A model generated the notes under the pieces. It worked only from the letters and a program-made list of their open reading frames with translations. It did not search any database and was not told where the DNA came from. The translations under genes were made by a program, and so were the position numbers. Shown piece by piece: positions 52,960 to 59,314 of a stretch of DNA of 59,377 nucleotides (positions within the stretch are counted from its first letter, which is position 1; every line of letters starts with the position of its first letter). The stretch covers positions 1 to 59,377 of the IMG/VR virus record IMGVR_UViG_3300044949_001207; one strand, given 5' to 3'. This DNA is from a virus.

Positions 52960-55602
52960 TTAGCCAGCGTTCATCTTTGGAACGCCAGAGATTTCCCTTG
53001 GCCTGCTCGAACCTCCATCCCACAGGCGGAAGATGTCGGTGGCCTTCTTGCCCCAGTGCTCCCTGGATCGCCTGAGCTGCTCCCAGTAATCCTCGTCCTC
53101 CGCCTTCACAGGCGAATTGTCGGGGCGGGGGAGCAAGTACGGGCTGTTTTCCGGAGGGGCGACCATTCCATGGACACCCTGTGCAAGGTTTCCAGATTCA
53201 AGGGCCAGCATGCCTGGGCCGTAGGCAAGGTCTTCACTGACCTCTTCACCGATTGCATGCCGCACCGGCTGACCAAACGCCCTAGCTCCCGCCAGCACCG
53301 CTGTCGCGGCATATGGATCAGAGGCGATCCCCTGTGGTGTCTCCGACAGCGTCTGCATCCAGGGCGGTGTATAGGCCCGCTTCTTGCCGTGAATTTCCTG
53401 CATGGCCGGTGCGACGTTGGCAGCAGTCCACCCTGTCATCGCGTTGTTCAAATCCTTCCGGTCACGCAGCAGGCCGCGGAATTCGTCGCGGGTCATGTTG
53501 CCTGGGATGACGGGGGTGACGCCATCGGCCCGGTTGGCGAGGTCTGTCTGCATGGCGAACGGCTTCAGCACCCCAGCCGGGCCGTCCTTGCTGACCGCCT
53601 CAGGCACAAGCGACAGCGTTGTCCCGATATTGCTGGCCCATGGGGTGATGGCACCGGCGATATTCCTGCCCGCCGGGTAGGCCGGGTTGTACATCCGCTT
53701 GAAGAACCCGTTCCAGGTGCGCGGGTCGTACTGCTCAGACGTTCTGCCGCTCACCACAGCGGGAGGAGTGTCATCCGTTTGCGAATCGCGAACGATTCCG
53801 TTCCTGTTCGCGCCCCACTTCTCCAGGGCCATGTTGATCCGGCCCAGCGGGGCGCTTTTGTTGGTGAGATCGTAGAACCGATCCGTCGCGCCGCCGAGGC
53901 CTGGGGTGTCAAACGCACCGGCCACAAGATTTCCTATAGCCTGGGTGGTGGTAACGCCAGAAGGCGTGTGCTCGCCGTCCTGCAGGGCTGATGCCAGCTC
54001 ATAAACAGCCTGGCGACGGTGGTTGTTTTCACCACCTGGGGTCAGCATGAAGTTGGCCTGGTCACCATTCTTCTGCTTCAGTGCGTCAAACTCCGCCTGC
54101 GTCCTGGCTGGATCGTCCTCGAACTCTCCGCCAGGCGTCCCCGACTTGATAGCCCCCAGCAGTGTGTTCACCGCACCCTGAATGTACGGGTTTCCTCTGG
54201 GATGGGTCGATCCTGTGAGCGCGGCGTGGACATCCGCCTGCACTTGCTCTGCATTCTGGAAATACTTGATCTGCTGCTTGGCTTCTTCGTCATTCGGGTT
54301 CAGTGCCAAGGCCACAATCGCCTGCCGCTGCATGACCCAAGGCAGGCCGGTCAGCATCTGCCGCATCGTCATGTCCCCGCCCTCGTAGCCGGGGAAGAAC
54401 TGCGGCCACTTGTCGCCCTTCGGCAGATTGGCGGCTACGAACTTCTCCGGAATGGAGGGAACGTCGAGAGCTTGGTTCACGGCATCGACATAGGCGTTGT
54501 GCTCCTTGCCGCCGTACCCATAGGACGGCACTGTCTCCCAGTTTTTCCACTCATCTGGGCTGATGGACATGGAGAAATCGAACCACCCCTGTGGACTTGC
54601 GCCTTCCGGAGGCGGAACGGGCCTGGTTTTGCCAATAGTGGCCGACTCAGTGGCAAGCGGCTGTCCAGCAGTGGCGACCGCCGAAGCACCTCCCGCAGCC
54701 AGTGCCGGGATCAGCCAATTGTAGATCGGCCCGGCGGGGAGCTTCAGAGGCCACCGCACCTTGTTCGTGCCAACGCTCACCGACCCGCCGTCAATCACGA
54801 CGGGACGCCACTCTTCTCCAGGGAGCATTCCCCAGTTGCCGTCGTGATCGTCGTGCCAATCGAATCCCTGCTTCTGCAGCCCAAACCGCAGGCCCATTTT
54901 GTCGGCGTTCGTCCCCTGGCCGAGCAGCGCCTTGGGGTAAATGCCAGCGGCCAGCTGCCCAGGAAGGTCTGCCGAGCGCGGAACCTGGACATCCTCAGCC
55001 ACCCGCGGCGTCAAGATGCCCCAGACATCCCGCATGGTCGTTGGGTATTGGCTCTTCCCGTCCAGCGTCAGCTTCACAATTTCATTTGTGTCGGGAGAAA
55101 CGAACGCCGTGGAAAACGCACCCTTCGAGTGCGGGATGAGCCGGTCTGCGGGGATTCCGCTATCCGTCAGAAGTGCATGCAGATCCCGGATCACCCTGTC
55201 CCGGTCAGGGGACTGCATGATTTCCTGGGCGACCTTCGATGGATCTAGCCCATGCCAATCGTTCCGCTTTGCGATGTCGTACCCCCACGGCACACCCCGC
55301 TCCGCGGCAAGACGCAGGGCTTCGTCAAGTGGAACTGTGAACTGGTAAAGCGGTTTGCTGCGATCCGGCACCAGCGGCAGTTCGAGCTGCCGCTCTCCCC
55401 TTGGAGCTTCCGGAACCTCAACCGATTCGAGCGCCGCCCGTATGGAGTCAGGTACGTTTTCGCTGCCGAGCTGACTGCTGCGCGGGAGGTAGTTGCCGGA
55501 AGTCAGCGCAAAGTCGCCGCCGACATTGAGTCGGACGGGATCGCCGCCTGGGGCTTGCTTCTTGATCCAGCTGGGCAGTGACCTAGCCTTCGGTGGTGCC
55601 AT
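52960..55602 (-). CDS. Large virion protein with a protein-kinase-like domain, 880 aa
   Basis: Residues about 120-280 contain the elements of a kinase-like fold. KGAFSTAF (160-167) is a glycine-loop equivalent, EIVKLTLD holds K177, WHDDHDGN (249-256) aligns with HGDLHPGN of aminoglycoside-type kinases (D251, N256), and VVIDGGS holds D271 as the DFG Asp. The remaining ~600 residues are helical and Pro/Ala-rich, with a hydrophobic stretch at about 292-318 (GPIYNWLIPALAAGGASAVATAG) and look like an internal, possibly ejected virion protein. It precedes the scaffold gene. Which protein it might modify, or whether it is active, is not visible. Confidence 0.6.
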   Translation of the reverse strand: MAPPKARSLPSWIKKQAPGGDPVRLNVGGDFALTSGNYLPRSSQLGSENVPDSIRAALESVEVPEAPRGERQLELPLVPDRSKPLYQFTVPLDEALRLAAERGVPWGYDIAKRNDWHGLDPSKVAQEIMQSPDRDRVIRDLHALLTDSGIPADRLIPHSKGAFSTAFVSPDTNEIVKLTLDGKSQYPTTMRDVWGILTPRVAEDVQVPRSADLPGQLAAGIYPKALLGQGTNADKMGLRFGLQKQGFDWHDDHDGNWGMLPGEEWRPVVIDGGSVSVGTNKVRWPLKLPAGPIYNWLIPALAAGGASAVATAGQPLATESATIGKTRPVPPPEGASPQGWFDFSMSISPDEWKNWETVPSYGYGGKEHNAYVDAVNQALDVPSIPEKFVAANLPKGDKWPQFFPGYEGGDMTMRQMLTGLPWVMQRQAIVALALNPNDEEAKQQIKYFQNAEQVQADVHAALTGSTHPRGNPYIQGAVNTLLGAIKSGTPGGEFEDDPARTQAEFDALKQKNGDQANFMLTPGGENNHRRQAVYELASALQDGEHTPSGVTTTQAIGNLVAGAFDTPGLGGATDRFYDLTNKSAPLGRINMALEKWGANRNGIVRDSQTDDTPPAVVSGRTSEQYDPRTWNGFFKRMYNPAYPAGRNIAGAITPWASNIGTTLSLVPEAVSKDGPAGVLKPFAMQTDLANRADGVTPVIPGNMTRDEFRGLLRDRKDLNNAMTGWTAANVAPAMQEIHGKKRAYTPPWMQTLSETPQGIASDPYAATAVLAGARAFGQPVRHAIGEEVSEDLAYGPGMLALESGNLAQGVHGMVAPPENSPYLLPRPDNSPVKAEDEDYWEQLRRSREHWGKKATDIFRLWDGGSSRPREISGVPKMNAG

Positions 55603-55969
55603 TTATCCACTTCCTTCGCCAGATTCGGACGCGACCCTTGTGCTCCTTCCGCCGCCGCCACCACTTCAGCATCTGGTCGATAATGACGGGGAGGAGCAGC
55701 TGGAGTGCGATAATCCACAGTGAGCCGAATTTCTCGTCGCCGTAGACGAGCTGCAGATGCCTGCGAACGTCCTCCTTGAGCTTCTGAATCAGAGCGGTTT
55801 CCTCGTCGCTGCCAGCCTTGGCGGAGCTGAGCAGCTCGTCGGGCCACTCCTGGACAGCGGCGCTCACGACATCCCGCACAACCTCCCTGCCAGCCATGCT
55901 CCGCTGGAGCGGAAGCCCTGCCCAGATGTAGTCCTGGAACTGAAGAAGGGTCGTTGTGGGGAGGGCCAT
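55583..55969 (-). CDS. Membrane-anchored small protein, 128 aa
   Basis: The first ~80 residues are soluble and helical. Residues about 82-103 (FGSLWIIALQLLLPVIIDQML) are a membrane helix, followed by a strongly basic tail (KWWRRRKEHKGRVRIWRRKW). It may be a lysis accessory or membrane tether expressed early in the late operon. Start ATG is 2 nt from the preceding stop. Confidence 0.6.
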   Translation of the reverse strand: MALPTTTLLQFQDYIWAGLPLQRSMAGREVVRDVVSAAVQEWPDELLSSAKAGSDEETALIQKLKEDVRRHLQLVYGDEKFGSLWIIALQLLLPVIIDQMLKWWRRRKEHKGRVRIWRRKWINGTTEG

Positions 55970-55970
55970 G

Positions 55971-56123
55971 TCATTTCCCGCAGTCGCATCCCTTGCAGTT
56001 GGGATCGCCGCAGTCGCAGGCAGCTTGCCCCTTCTCCTTCATCCGCTTGGCCTTCATCTCAACGTAGGCCTCATTGAACTTGTCCTTGAGGCTCTTCGGC
56101 TTGGCCTTGCTCTTCTTCGCCAT
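55971..56123 (-). CDS. Small basic cysteine-rich protein, 50 aa
   Basis: A short frame codes MAKKSKAKPKSLKDKFNEAYVEM, then KAKRMKEKGQAACDCGDPNCKGCDCGK. It is lysine-rich with a C-terminal metal-binding-like cluster (CDCGDPNCKGCDC). The ATG at 56123 lies just after GGCGGAGATACCC. It is probably the first gene downstream of the terminator at 56174-56209, so it may open the main virion transcript. Confidence 0.6.
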   Translation of the reverse strand: MAKKSKAKPKSLKDKFNEAYVEMKAKRMKEKGQAACDCGDPNCKGCDCGK

Positions 56124-56265
56124 GGGTATCTCCGCCCTGGTGGTGATGGGTGGTCAGCCTGTTTATGGACACGAAAAGGGCCGGTAGGCGGCTCCGCCAC
56201 CCCCGGCCCAATCGCTGCAGCGAATTGCTAGTGTCTTGCCGCTGGCAACTCCGGTGCCAGCCGGA
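56124..56265. other. 142-bp non-coding gap with terminator
   Basis: It holds the intrinsic terminator at 56174-56209. Leftward of it, about 50 bases remain before the next ATG, in which a promoter for the virion genes should lie; CCATAAAC (56171-56164 on the minus strand) is the only A/T-rich stretch. I cannot define the promoter. Confidence 0.5.
56174..56209 (-). terminator. Intrinsic terminator between small late genes and virion genes
   Basis: On the minus strand GGGCCGG (56209-56203), then GGGTGGCGGAGCCGCCTA as a nested stem (GGCGG/CCGCC), then CCGGCCC (56184-56178), then TTTT. A long GC stem followed by Us is a classical rho-independent terminator. It separates the three genes at 56266-57090 from the virion genes. 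Confidence 0.75.
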
Positions 56266-56526
56266 TTAGTGCGACAGGTCGCTCATGAAGCGAACTGCGA
56301 TGTATGTCCCCAGGAATGCACCGCATGCCAGCGGAACCAAATACCAGGGGTTGTCCAGGTAGGTCATCACCCCATACGCGCCCAGGCTGTACAGGGCCGA
56401 GCTGATCGCACTGGCCTGCACAGCCTGCTTCCTGGCTACGCACAGCACATAGAGGGCGTAGAGAACGTCGAAGACCACATAGACGCAAAAGACGGTCGCC
56501 GCCTGCAACAGGCTGAAATCGCTCAT
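56266..56526 (-). CDS. Holin-like membrane protein, 86 aa
   Basis: Three hydrophobic segments are visible: about 5-27 (SLLQAATVFCVYVVFDVLYALYV), 38-53 (ASAISSALYSLGAYGV) and 61-80 (WYLVPLACGAFLGTYIAV). A small, multi-span protein near the late-gene start is a good holin candidate, though transport or membrane-effector roles are not excluded. It overlaps the upstream gene by 4 nt. Confidence 0.6.
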   Translation of the reverse strand: MSDFSLLQAATVFCVYVVFDVLYALYVLCVARKQAVQASAISSALYSLGAYGVMTYLDNPWYLVPLACGAFLGTYIAVRFMSDLSH

Positions 56527-56768
56527 CGGAACTTCCTCCGGTGGGGCTTCAGAAACGGAACACCGTCCAGCTCAGGGTCTGGGCCATGGTAGTGCCAGAC
56601 CACAACCGACCGCCGCGTCTTCTCGTCCACTATCTCGACCCGCTTGTAGTAGTGCTCGTCGTAGGGCGACTTCCTCGCCCGAATGCAAAACCAGCAGCTG
56701 TCGCTGTCCTCGACCCTCGCACCGTCCACAGGCCCGCCCAGGCACTCAAGCTTCTTGAGCCGCGTCAC
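56523..56768 (-). CDS. Hypothetical protein, 81 aa
   Basis: Begins VTRLKKLECLGGPVDGARVEDSDSCWFCIRA and continues with a WHYHGPDPELDG segment. It resembles short, CG-PxDGxxV-type phage accessory proteins with a beta core. GTG 56768 is in the correct frame with its overlap to the preceding gene; a long upstream extension of the frame is discarded. Unknown function. Confidence 0.6.
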   Translation of the reverse strand: MTRLKKLECLGGPVDGARVEDSDSCWFCIRARKSPYDEHYYKRVEIVDEKTRRSVVVWHYHGPDPELDGVPFLKPHRRKFR

Positions 56769-57090
56769 TGGCAGTCTCCTGGATGCTCTGGCTGGCAATG
56801 GCATCCGCCCAGCCCATGCGATACGCCCGCTCCGTACCGGCAATAGCCCTCCAGGCCGGGGAGGCCCACAGCTCCTCCTCCTCGCCCTCAGCGGCTTCGT
56901 CAGGGCCGAGCATCGCACAGTGCAGGAAGAAGGCCCGCATCGCCAGATAGTGCGTCGGGTACTGGAATTCATTGCCGTACTCGCCGTCGATGAACGACCT
57001 GGCCCGCTCGACCTCCTCTTTCGTCCAGCCCATCTGCTGGCAGGCGGAGACCCACTCGCCAACAAGCCGCTCGAACCATGCATTGCTCAT
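56746..57090 (-). CDS. Hypothetical acidic protein, 114 aa
   Basis: Unrecognised, helical: MSNAWFERLVGEWVSACQQMGWTKEEVERARSFID, then MRAFFLHCAMLGPDEAAEGEEEEL and a final acidic helix. GGGAGGATCTG precedes ATG 57090, preferred to in-frame starts upstream at 57156 and 57201. It is the first gene of the leftward operon next to the divergent control region. Confidence 0.6.
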   Translation of the reverse strand: MSNAWFERLVGEWVSACQQMGWTKEEVERARSFIDGEYGNEFQYPTHYLAMRAFFLHCAMLGPDEAAEGEEEELWASPAWRAIAGTERAYRMGWADAIASQSIQETASDAAQEA

Positions 57091-57196
57091 CAGATCCTCC
57101 CTTCGAGCAGCGTTATGCAGCTCACGAATCTGATTGTCAGAGCCGGTCAAGAGATGCATCGACCCCTTTGCGATTTCAGAAAAAATCCAGGAGCGG

Positions 57197-57212
57197 CACA
57201 TATATATATGTG
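57197..57212. promoter_or_regulatory. Perfect AT-rich palindrome CACATATATATATGTG
   Basis: The sequence equals its own reverse complement and is by far the most AT-rich site in the region. It could be a binding site for a dimeric regulator or a promoter melting region (TATA-like on both strands). It lies 107 bp from the leftward start codon and 142 bp before the first repeat of the array. Confidence 0.6.
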
Positions 57213-57353
57213 TTCCAGGAATTGGGGGGCCGGGGCTTCGGGCCTGCCGCCACCCGCCGCAACTCCAGCCGCCGCCGCCGGTTGCGACGGTGCCGGTGGA
57301 GCCGCATGCCCCCTCGACCCGCGCACGCCCGCGACGGTCGTGTGCCGCCCCTC

Positions 57354-57368
57354 CGGATTTCCGGCAAC
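57354..57368 (+). repeat. Repeat copy 17 (15 of 16 bases)
   Basis: CGGATTTCCGGCAAC preceded by C instead of G. It is the first of four copies without genes between them, and the most upstream copy in the block. Confidence 0.85.
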
Positions 57369-57415
57369 GACTCTTCTGCGCTTCTCTTCGCGCGCTGACG
57401 GCGGCTGACCCGTCT

Positions 57416-57431
57416 GCGGATTTCCGGCAAC
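57416..57431 (+). repeat. Repeat copy 18
   Basis: Exact GCGGATTTCCGGCAAC, 62 bp after the previous copy. No gene follows. Confidence 0.9.
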
Positions 57432-57457
57432 GCCCAGTGTCGGCGGTTCAACCCGCC

Positions 57458-57473
57458 GCGGATTTCCGGCAAC
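57458..57473 (+). repeat. Repeat copy 19
   Basis: Exact copy. It starts a longer duplication: 57459-57491 is repeated at 57506-57538 with one base change, so this unit was recently duplicated. Confidence 0.9.
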
Positions 57474-57504
57474 GGTGATTCGGCAGCGGTCAACGGAGAC
57501 CGCA

Positions 57505-57520
57505 ACGGATTTCCGGCAAC
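57505..57520 (+). repeat. Repeat copy 20 (first base A)
   Basis: ACGGATTTCCGGCAAC, 48 nt before the ATG at 57569. The downstream half of the duplicated unit 57459-57491. Confidence 0.85.
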
Positions 57521-57568
57521 GGTGATTCGACAGCGGCACACGCCGCACAACTCAACGGGAGACATGTC

Positions 57569-57658
57569 ATGTCCGTTCGTCAAGTCTGGCAGGCGCTGGT
57601 TGCTCTTGGATTCTCCAACTCTGAGGCCTTTGTGCTGGCGCTGAAGTACGCGGGCTAA
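57569..57658 (+). CDS. Very small peptide, 29 aa
   Basis: The frame MSVRQVWQALVALGFSNSEAFVLALKYAG has GGGAG at 57558-57562, 6 nt before ATG 57569, and ends seven bases before a repeat copy, as real genes in the block do. The product would be an amphipathic helix. An earlier out-of-frame ATG at 57564 gives an unattractive peptide. It is the first gene of the rightward block. Confidence 0.5.
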   Translation: MSVRQVWQALVALGFSNSEAFVLALKYAG

Positions 57659-57664
57659 GCCCCT

Positions 57665-57680
57665 GCGGATTTCCGGCAAC
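57665..57680 (+). repeat. Repeat copy 21
   Basis: Exact copy, 6 nt after the TAA at 57656-57658. It is followed by the tRNA-like module rather than a gene. Confidence 0.9.
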
Positions 57681-57690
57681 GACACACATC

Positions 57691-57735
57691 AAGGGGTCGG
57701 ATAGGCCACATGACGGTTCGAGTCCGTCGCCCCTA
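57691..57735 (+). ncRNA. Minimal tRNA-like fold (acceptor plus T arm)
   Basis: Bases 57712-57728 form a perfect T arm: GACGG, loop TTCGAGT with the TTC and A/G of true T loops, CCGTC. It is followed by GCCCCTA (57729-57735), which pairs 6 of 7 with AAGGGGT (57691-57697, one G-U). Only 14 bases separate the 5' acceptor strand from the T arm, so D and anticodon arms are missing. It lies alone between two repeat copies. It may be a decayed tRNA or a tRNA-mimicking RNA. Confidence 0.45.
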
Positions 57736-57741
57736 CTTCCT

Positions 57742-57757
57742 GCGGTTTTCCGGCAAC
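57742..57757 (+). repeat. Repeat copy 22 (GCGGTTTT variant)
   Basis: GCGGTTTTCCGGCAAC, one base off the consensus (A to T at position 5), 23 nt before the ATG at 57781. Confidence 0.85.
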
Positions 57758-57780
57758 GGAGCGTACCTGGAGCAACCACA

Positions 57781-58695
57781 ATGCAAACCACAATTCGGCG
57801 GCGGCGGCGGAAGTCGCCGGGGGATACGACAGCGTACCCCTATGTGGTCGAACGATTCGACTACAGGGTGGTTGTCCACTCGAAACACAAGGCTACGGTC
57901 TACGACTTGCGGGGCGGGGATACACGAATCCTCCCGCACGAAGTGACGGTCGCCAAACTGCTGGGCGAGGGCGACCTCAACCCTAAGACGGCGAAGAACG
58001 AAGTCGCCACTATGGGGCTGTCGCTCTACCCTGCGGACGGTGCGGGGGTCGGGAATGTCTGCCCCCTGTCGAAGTGGTGCCGTGTGCCATGTCTGGCACA
58101 TCAGGGGCAAGGGCCGGTGCCGTCCGTCAAGGCGGCGAGGGTGGCGAAGACGGTGTTGTTCAACGTAGTGAGGGATTGGTTTCTCGCCAAACTGAACCGG
58201 GAGTTGACCCGATTCCGACAGCGGGTGCCTGTCGACATGGTGGCCGGGGTGCGCCTGAACATGTTCAGTGACCTACGGTGGGAAGAATACGGGGTCATCG
58301 ACGCCCACCCCGACATAGCATTCTACGACTACACCAAACTGCCAGACCGGGCGGGGCAACTGCGCCCCAACTATTGGGTGACGTTCAGTTACGACGGCCA
58401 CAATTGGGCGGACGCTGAGCGCATCCTGCAGGCCGGGGGCAACGTATCGGTCGTGTTTTACAACGACACCGACAGGCCCGTATGCGGCAAAGCCGCGCAC
58501 CGTCAAACCCTGCCGGATTCGTGGCGCAAGTATCGGGTCATCGACGGCGGGAAAAGCGATTGGCGACCGGGCGATCCGCGCGGGGTCATCGTCGGCCTGC
58601 GACTACTCGCACGCACCTACGCTTCGCGGCAGTCTGCAATCGACAGCGGGTTCGGGGTGCTGGCCGATGGATGCCAAATGGCGGCGGCTGCCTGA
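57781..58695 (+). CDS. GP88-like phage protein (DUF7227 type), 304 aa
   Basis: The sequence matches the GP88 family of mycobacteriophages and other phages in its order of motifs: NPKTAKNEVATMGLSLYPADG, then VCPLSKWCRVPCLAHQGQG (three cysteines), KAARVAKTVLF, VRLNMFSDLRWEE, IAFYDYTKLPDR, PNYWVTFSYDG, GNVSVVFYND and YRVIDGGKSDWRPGDPRGVIVGL. Biochemical function is not established; the clustered cysteines suggest a metal centre. CTGGAGCAACCACA precedes ATG 57781. The stop touches the next repeat copy. Confidence 0.75.
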   Translation: MQTTIRRRRRKSPGDTTAYPYVVERFDYRVVVHSKHKATVYDLRGGDTRILPHEVTVAKLLGEGDLNPKTAKNEVATMGLSLYPADGAGVGNVCPLSKWCRVPCLAHQGQGPVPSVKAARVAKTVLFNVVRDWFLAKLNRELTRFRQRVPVDMVAGVRLNMFSDLRWEEYGVIDAHPDIAFYDYTKLPDRAGQLRPNYWVTFSYDGHNWADAERILQAGGNVSVVFYNDTDRPVCGKAAHRQTLPDSWRKYRVIDGGKSDWRPGDPRGVIVGLRLLARTYASRQSAIDSGFGVLADGCQMAAAA

Positions 58696-58711
58696 GCGGA
58701 TTTCCGGCAAC
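58696..58711 (+). repeat. Repeat copy 23
   Basis: Exact copy directly after the TGA at 58693-58695, 25 nt before the ATG at 58737. Confidence 0.9.
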
Positions 58712-58736
58712 TACCTACAGAAGGGGACACACGACC

Positions 58737-59039
58737 ATGGACTACTATCCGGACGAACATGGGGCAACCTGTATCTGCCCAGACATGCCGCGTCGGCGGT
58801 TCGAGGCCAACGCTGAGGCTATCCGCCAACGGCACGGCTTCCTGACCAAGTCAGACCTGGCAGACATCGTCGGCTTTGACCGGCTGCGCAAGGTGCTGGT
58901 GCGGTGCGGCGGCTGTCGGTTCGTGGCAGCGGCGCAGGATGTCGCCCACCTGATGCGGTGCATTGAGGCGGGCGGGGACTATGTCCGTGATGTGTCGCTG
59001 CCTGTGGGCGACCCGATCTACACCGGCCACCGATCCTGA
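58737..59039 (+). CDS. Hypothetical protein, 100 aa
   Basis: Begins MDYYPDEHGATCICPDMPRRRFEANAEAIRQRHGFLTKSDLADIVGFDRLRKVLVRCGGCRFV. It holds CIC and CGGC cysteines and a helix-turn-helix-like stretch (LTKSDLADIVGFDRLRKVL). The function is unknown. AAGGGGACACACGACC precedes ATG 58737. The last 31 codons (with stop) are duplicated at the left contig end (1-93). Confidence 0.65.
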   Translation: MDYYPDEHGATCICPDMPRRRFEANAEAIRQRHGFLTKSDLADIVGFDRLRKVLVRCGGCRFVAAAQDVAHLMRCIEAGGDYVRDVSLPVGDPIYTGHRS

Positions 59040-59045
59040 GGCTTC

Positions 59046-59061
59046 GCGGATTTCCGGCAAC
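59046..59061 (+). repeat. Repeat copy 24 (left arm of the variable module)
   Basis: Exact copy. With the next 8 bases it forms a 24-bp sequence (59046-59069) identical to 59279-59302 and to 100-123. The GTG at 59079 follows the 16-mer after 17 nt. Confidence 0.9.
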
Positions 59062-59078
59062 ACACAGTGGAGGGACAA

Positions 59079-59303
59079 GTGGAAACCATCAACGCTGAAG
59101 ACCTGGGGAAACGCGCCGCCACCGGCAGTAATGAGCTGCTGGTCAGCATGCCTGACCTTCACCTGTTGTCCGAAATCGCGCGGCTGACCAAGTCGGTTGC
59201 AAGTTTCGGCGGCGCGGTGCTGCTGGCAGCGTACCAGGAGGAAGCACGGCGGCGCGGGTTCAAGGTGATTCGTGAACTGCGGATTTCCGGCAACACACAG
59301 TGA
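59079..59303 (+). CDS. Hypothetical protein of the variable module, 74 aa
   Basis: Begins at a GTG with GGAGGGACAA directly before it (GTG at 59067 in the same frame lacks such a site). The product is helical (ETINAEDLGKRAATGSNELLVSMPDLHLLSEIARLTKSVASFGG...) and ends RISGNTQ, the repeat at 59279 read in frame. It exists only in the right-end version of this locus; the left end lacks it exactly from repeat to repeat. Unknown function. Confidence 0.65.
   Translation: METINAEDLGKRAATGSNELLVSMPDLHLLSEIARLTKSVASFGGAVLLAAYQEEARRRGFKVIRELRISGNTQ
59279..59294 (+). repeat. Repeat copy 25 (right arm of the variable module)
   Basis: Exact copy forming the end of the 59079-59303 gene, 20 nt before the ATG at 59315. 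The sequence from 59279 to the window end equals 100-198. Confidence 0.9.
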
Positions 59304-59314
59304 GGAGACAACCC

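Larger units (their letters stand above)
57091..57568. promoter_or_regulatory. Divergent control region, 478 bp
   Basis: This is the only long non-coding stretch between the leftward virion block and the rightward small-gene block. It holds an AT-rich 16-bp palindrome (57197-57212), a very GC-rich core (57225-57353) and four closely spaced repeat copies (57354-57520). The rightward and leftward promoters must be in or near it. I cannot assign clear -35/-10 pairs. An origin of replication is possible but not shown. Confidence 0.55.

Noticed and set aside
55492-55500. GTTGCCGGA, a partial reverse copy of the repeat
   Set aside because: Only nine bases match and it lies within a coding region; expected by chance in GC-rich DNA.
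55503-55847. 114-codon leftward frame overlapping 55583-55969
   Set aside because: Arg/Gln-rich shadow composition, no ribosome site, and covered by the better-supported membrane protein and virion gene.
57710-57946. 78-codon plus frame starting inside the tRNA-like element
   Set aside because: It lies out of frame over the GP88-like gene, has no ribosome site and runs through a repeat variant; a shadow frame.
57354-59294. CRISPR array
   Set aside because: The repeats are 16 bp with intervals from 26 to several hundred bases that hold genes, and there are no cas genes.
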